DNA from: Halobacteriovoraceae bacterium
GTDB lineage: Bacteria > Bdellovibrionota > Bacteriovoracia > Bacteriovoracales > Bacteriovoracaceae
Direction of reading: 5' to 3'
Assembly (NCBI GenBank): GCA_018663815.1
Contig: JABJPQ010000196.1
Span: 1-5,135 of the forward strand
DNA: 5,135 bases
In this document: piece by piece, positions 3,879 through 5,135 of the stretch
Position numbering within the stretch: the stretch's first letter is position 1
How the letters are laid out: the number at the start of each line of letters is the position of its first letter
The notes under the pieces: generated by a model
Databases searched by the model: none
The model's input: only the letters and a program-made list of their open reading frames with translations
What the model was told of the DNA's origin: nothing
Position numbers and translations under genes: made by a program

Positions 3879-5135
3879 TTAAACAAAATAACTTCTACGA
3901 ATATGGATCTGATCTCTTTCTGGTCCATAAGCTAAAATACCCACAGGAATACTTAATGCATCTTCAATTAATTTGATATACTCACTAAGCTCACTGGCAT
4001 ATTCACCATCCTTAGAAAAATCATCTGTAAATGGAGTTAGATCTTTATATAGAGGAGTTGCCGATGAAAGATCTAAACCTGGATAAGCACAATCATGTTC
4101 CTTTCCATCTACTTCATAAGCGTAACAAACCTTTAGTTCATCTAGACCAGATAATACATCAAGCTTGGTAAGCGCAATTGATGTCATTGAACTTGCTTTA
4201 ACTGAGTATTTTAAGCTAGGAAGGTCTAGCCAACCACAACGTCTTTTTCGCCCAGTGGTTGCTCCAAATTCATGGCCAATTTTTTGTATGCGATCACCTA
4301 TTTCTTCTGTTATTTCTGTTGGCATTGGCCCCTCTCCAACCCGAGTTGTATAGGCTTTTACAATTCCAAGCTTTTCAGTAACGACACCATTTGTAACCCC
4401 TGCCCCTGTATAAATACCAGCAGCTCCAGTTGAGCTAGAAGTGACATAGGGATATGATCCGTAGTCTATATCAAGTAACACACCTTGCGCGCCTTCAAAA
4501 AGTATTTTTTTCCCTTGAGAAGTTGCTTGGTCAATAAGACTGAAAGTATCTGTAACAAATGGAAAAAGTTTTTGTCCGTAATCATAAAGTCTTTGAGCCT
4601 CTGCTTGGACTGAAGGAAAACCAACTTGGTAAAGGTTTTCAAAAAGATAAGCTTTTTCTTCTAGAGCAACTTCTAGTTTTGCAACAAGAGCTTCTTGGTT
4701 AAAGAGATCCTTTATTTTAATGGCCCTTCGGCCAACTTTATCTTCGTAAGCAGGTCCAATTCCCTTGCCGGTAGTTCCAATTTTTGTTTTACCTTTATCT
4801 TCACGGATTGAATCGAGAATTTTATGATAACGAGTTATAACAGTTGCATTTAAAGAGATTTTAAGATTTTCAGGAGTCACTTTTATATGCTCATTAACCA
4901 TTTCCATTTCTTGCATAAAAGCTTCTGGTTCAAAAACGACACCATGAGCGATAACTGAGACTGCCTTAGGATGTAAAATTCCAGAAGGTATTTGATGAAG
5001 AACGATTTTTTTATCTTTAACGATAATCGTGTGTCCAGCATTATTGCCGCCTTGAAAACGCACAACGTAGTCAGCATGCTGTCCTAATAGGTCAGTAATT
5101 TTTCCTTTTCCTTCATCTCCCCATTGGGCCCCAAT
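3879..5135 (-). CDS. purA: Adenylosuccinate synthetase, missing only its first codons
   Basis: PurA joins IMP and aspartate with GTP hydrolysis to make adenylosuccinate, the first committed step to AMP. The frame is open from the right edge to TAA (3881-3879), giving 418 residues. A GTG at 5063 is not the start, because the P-loop region lies upstream of it: visible residues 3-12 read AQWGDEGKGK. Asp7 and His35 (GGNNAGH) correspond to the catalytic Asp13 and His41 of the E. coli enzyme, so roughly six residues or so are off the edge. GTTGKGIGPAYEDK (120-133), FEGAQGVLLDIDYG (213-226), VGEGPMPTE (266-274), ATTGRKRRCGW (292-302) and the guanine-recognition TKLD (323-326) are all present. No frameshift is seen. 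It ends 15 nt from mtaB on the opposite strand. Its promoter is outside the window. Confidence 0.97.
   Translation of the reverse strand: MGAQWGDEGKGKITDLLGQHADYVVRFQGGNNAGHTIIVKDKKIVLHQIPSGILHPKAVSVIAHGVVFEPEAFMQEMEMVNEHIKVTPENLKISLNATVITRYHKILDSIREDKGKTKIGTTGKGIGPAYEDKVGRRAIKIKDLFNQEALVAKLEVALEEKAYLFENLYQVGFPSVQAEAQRLYDYGQKLFPFVTDTFSLIDQATSQGKKILFEGAQGVLLDIDYGSYPYVTSSSTGAAGIYTGAGVTNGVVTEKLGIVKAYTTRVGEGPMPTEITEEIGDRIQKIGHEFGATTGRKRRCGWLDLPSLKYSVKASSMTSIALTKLDVLSGLDELKVCYAYEVDGKEHDCAYPGLDLSSATPLYKDLTPFTDDFSKDGEYASELSEYIKLIEDALSIPVGILAYGPERDQIHIRRSYFV

Noticed and set aside
3877..3884. GTTTAAAC palindrome at the purA stop
   Set aside because: It is too short and AT-rich to form a terminator hairpin.
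4165..4353. 62-aa open frame on the + strand
   Set aside because: It is antisense to the most conserved part of purA.
5061..5063. GTG as the purA start
   Set aside because: The frame continues upstream through the essential GDEGKGK motif to the window edge, so the gene starts outside the window.

Overview
This window is an AT-rich bacterial chromosome segment. It holds two housekeeping genes (mtaB and purA), a two-gene tRNA operon and a set of small accessory genes. The lineage cannot be fixed from the sequence. The sigma-70-like promoters, tRNA genes with encoded CCA ends, a proteobacterial-style HigBA pair and an MtaB-type methylthiotransferase together would fit a low-GC proteobacterium or a Bdellovibrionota relative. 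That is only a weak inference.

Left part (1-2109, all on the + strand): the 3' end of a class I SAM-dependent methyltransferase gene. A 177-nt gap follows, with overlapping inverted repeats and a strong promoter. Next come a toxin-first HigB/HigA toxin-antitoxin operon (718-1264) and a polymerase-beta-fold nucleotidyltransferase of 255 aa (1342-2109). The higBA promoter places the predicted +1 on the A of the toxin's ATG, so the toxin message may be leaderless. A 10-bp perfect palindrome covers the end of the -10 box and the start codon and is a natural candidate operator for HigA. The toxin has Cys where the well-studied HigB has its WR arginine.

Middle part (2110-2582): on the - strand, tRNA-Lys(UUU) and then tRNA-Glu(UUC) share one promoter (TTGACA, 17 nt, TAAATT). 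They end at a terminator with a UUCG tetraloop hairpin and a T-run. The operon's 3' end faces the accessory block, and its promoter side faces mtaB.

Right part (2583-5135): mtaB (+), the radical-SAM enzyme that turns t6A37 into ms2t6A37 in tRNAs reading ANN codons. The divergently transcribed neighbouring tRNA-Lys(UUU), which has A37, belongs to that substrate class. purA (-) lies tail to tail with mtaB across 15 nt with no visible terminator. It runs off the right edge and lacks only its first few codons.

No gap between genes exceeds 300 nt. I see no transposase, integrase, CRISPR array or other clearly new multi-gene system. The points most worth a second look are the mtaB/tRNA-Lys pairing, the leaderless-looking higB start with its overlapping palindrome, the HigB active-site substitution, and the mutually exclusive hairpins upstream of higBA.
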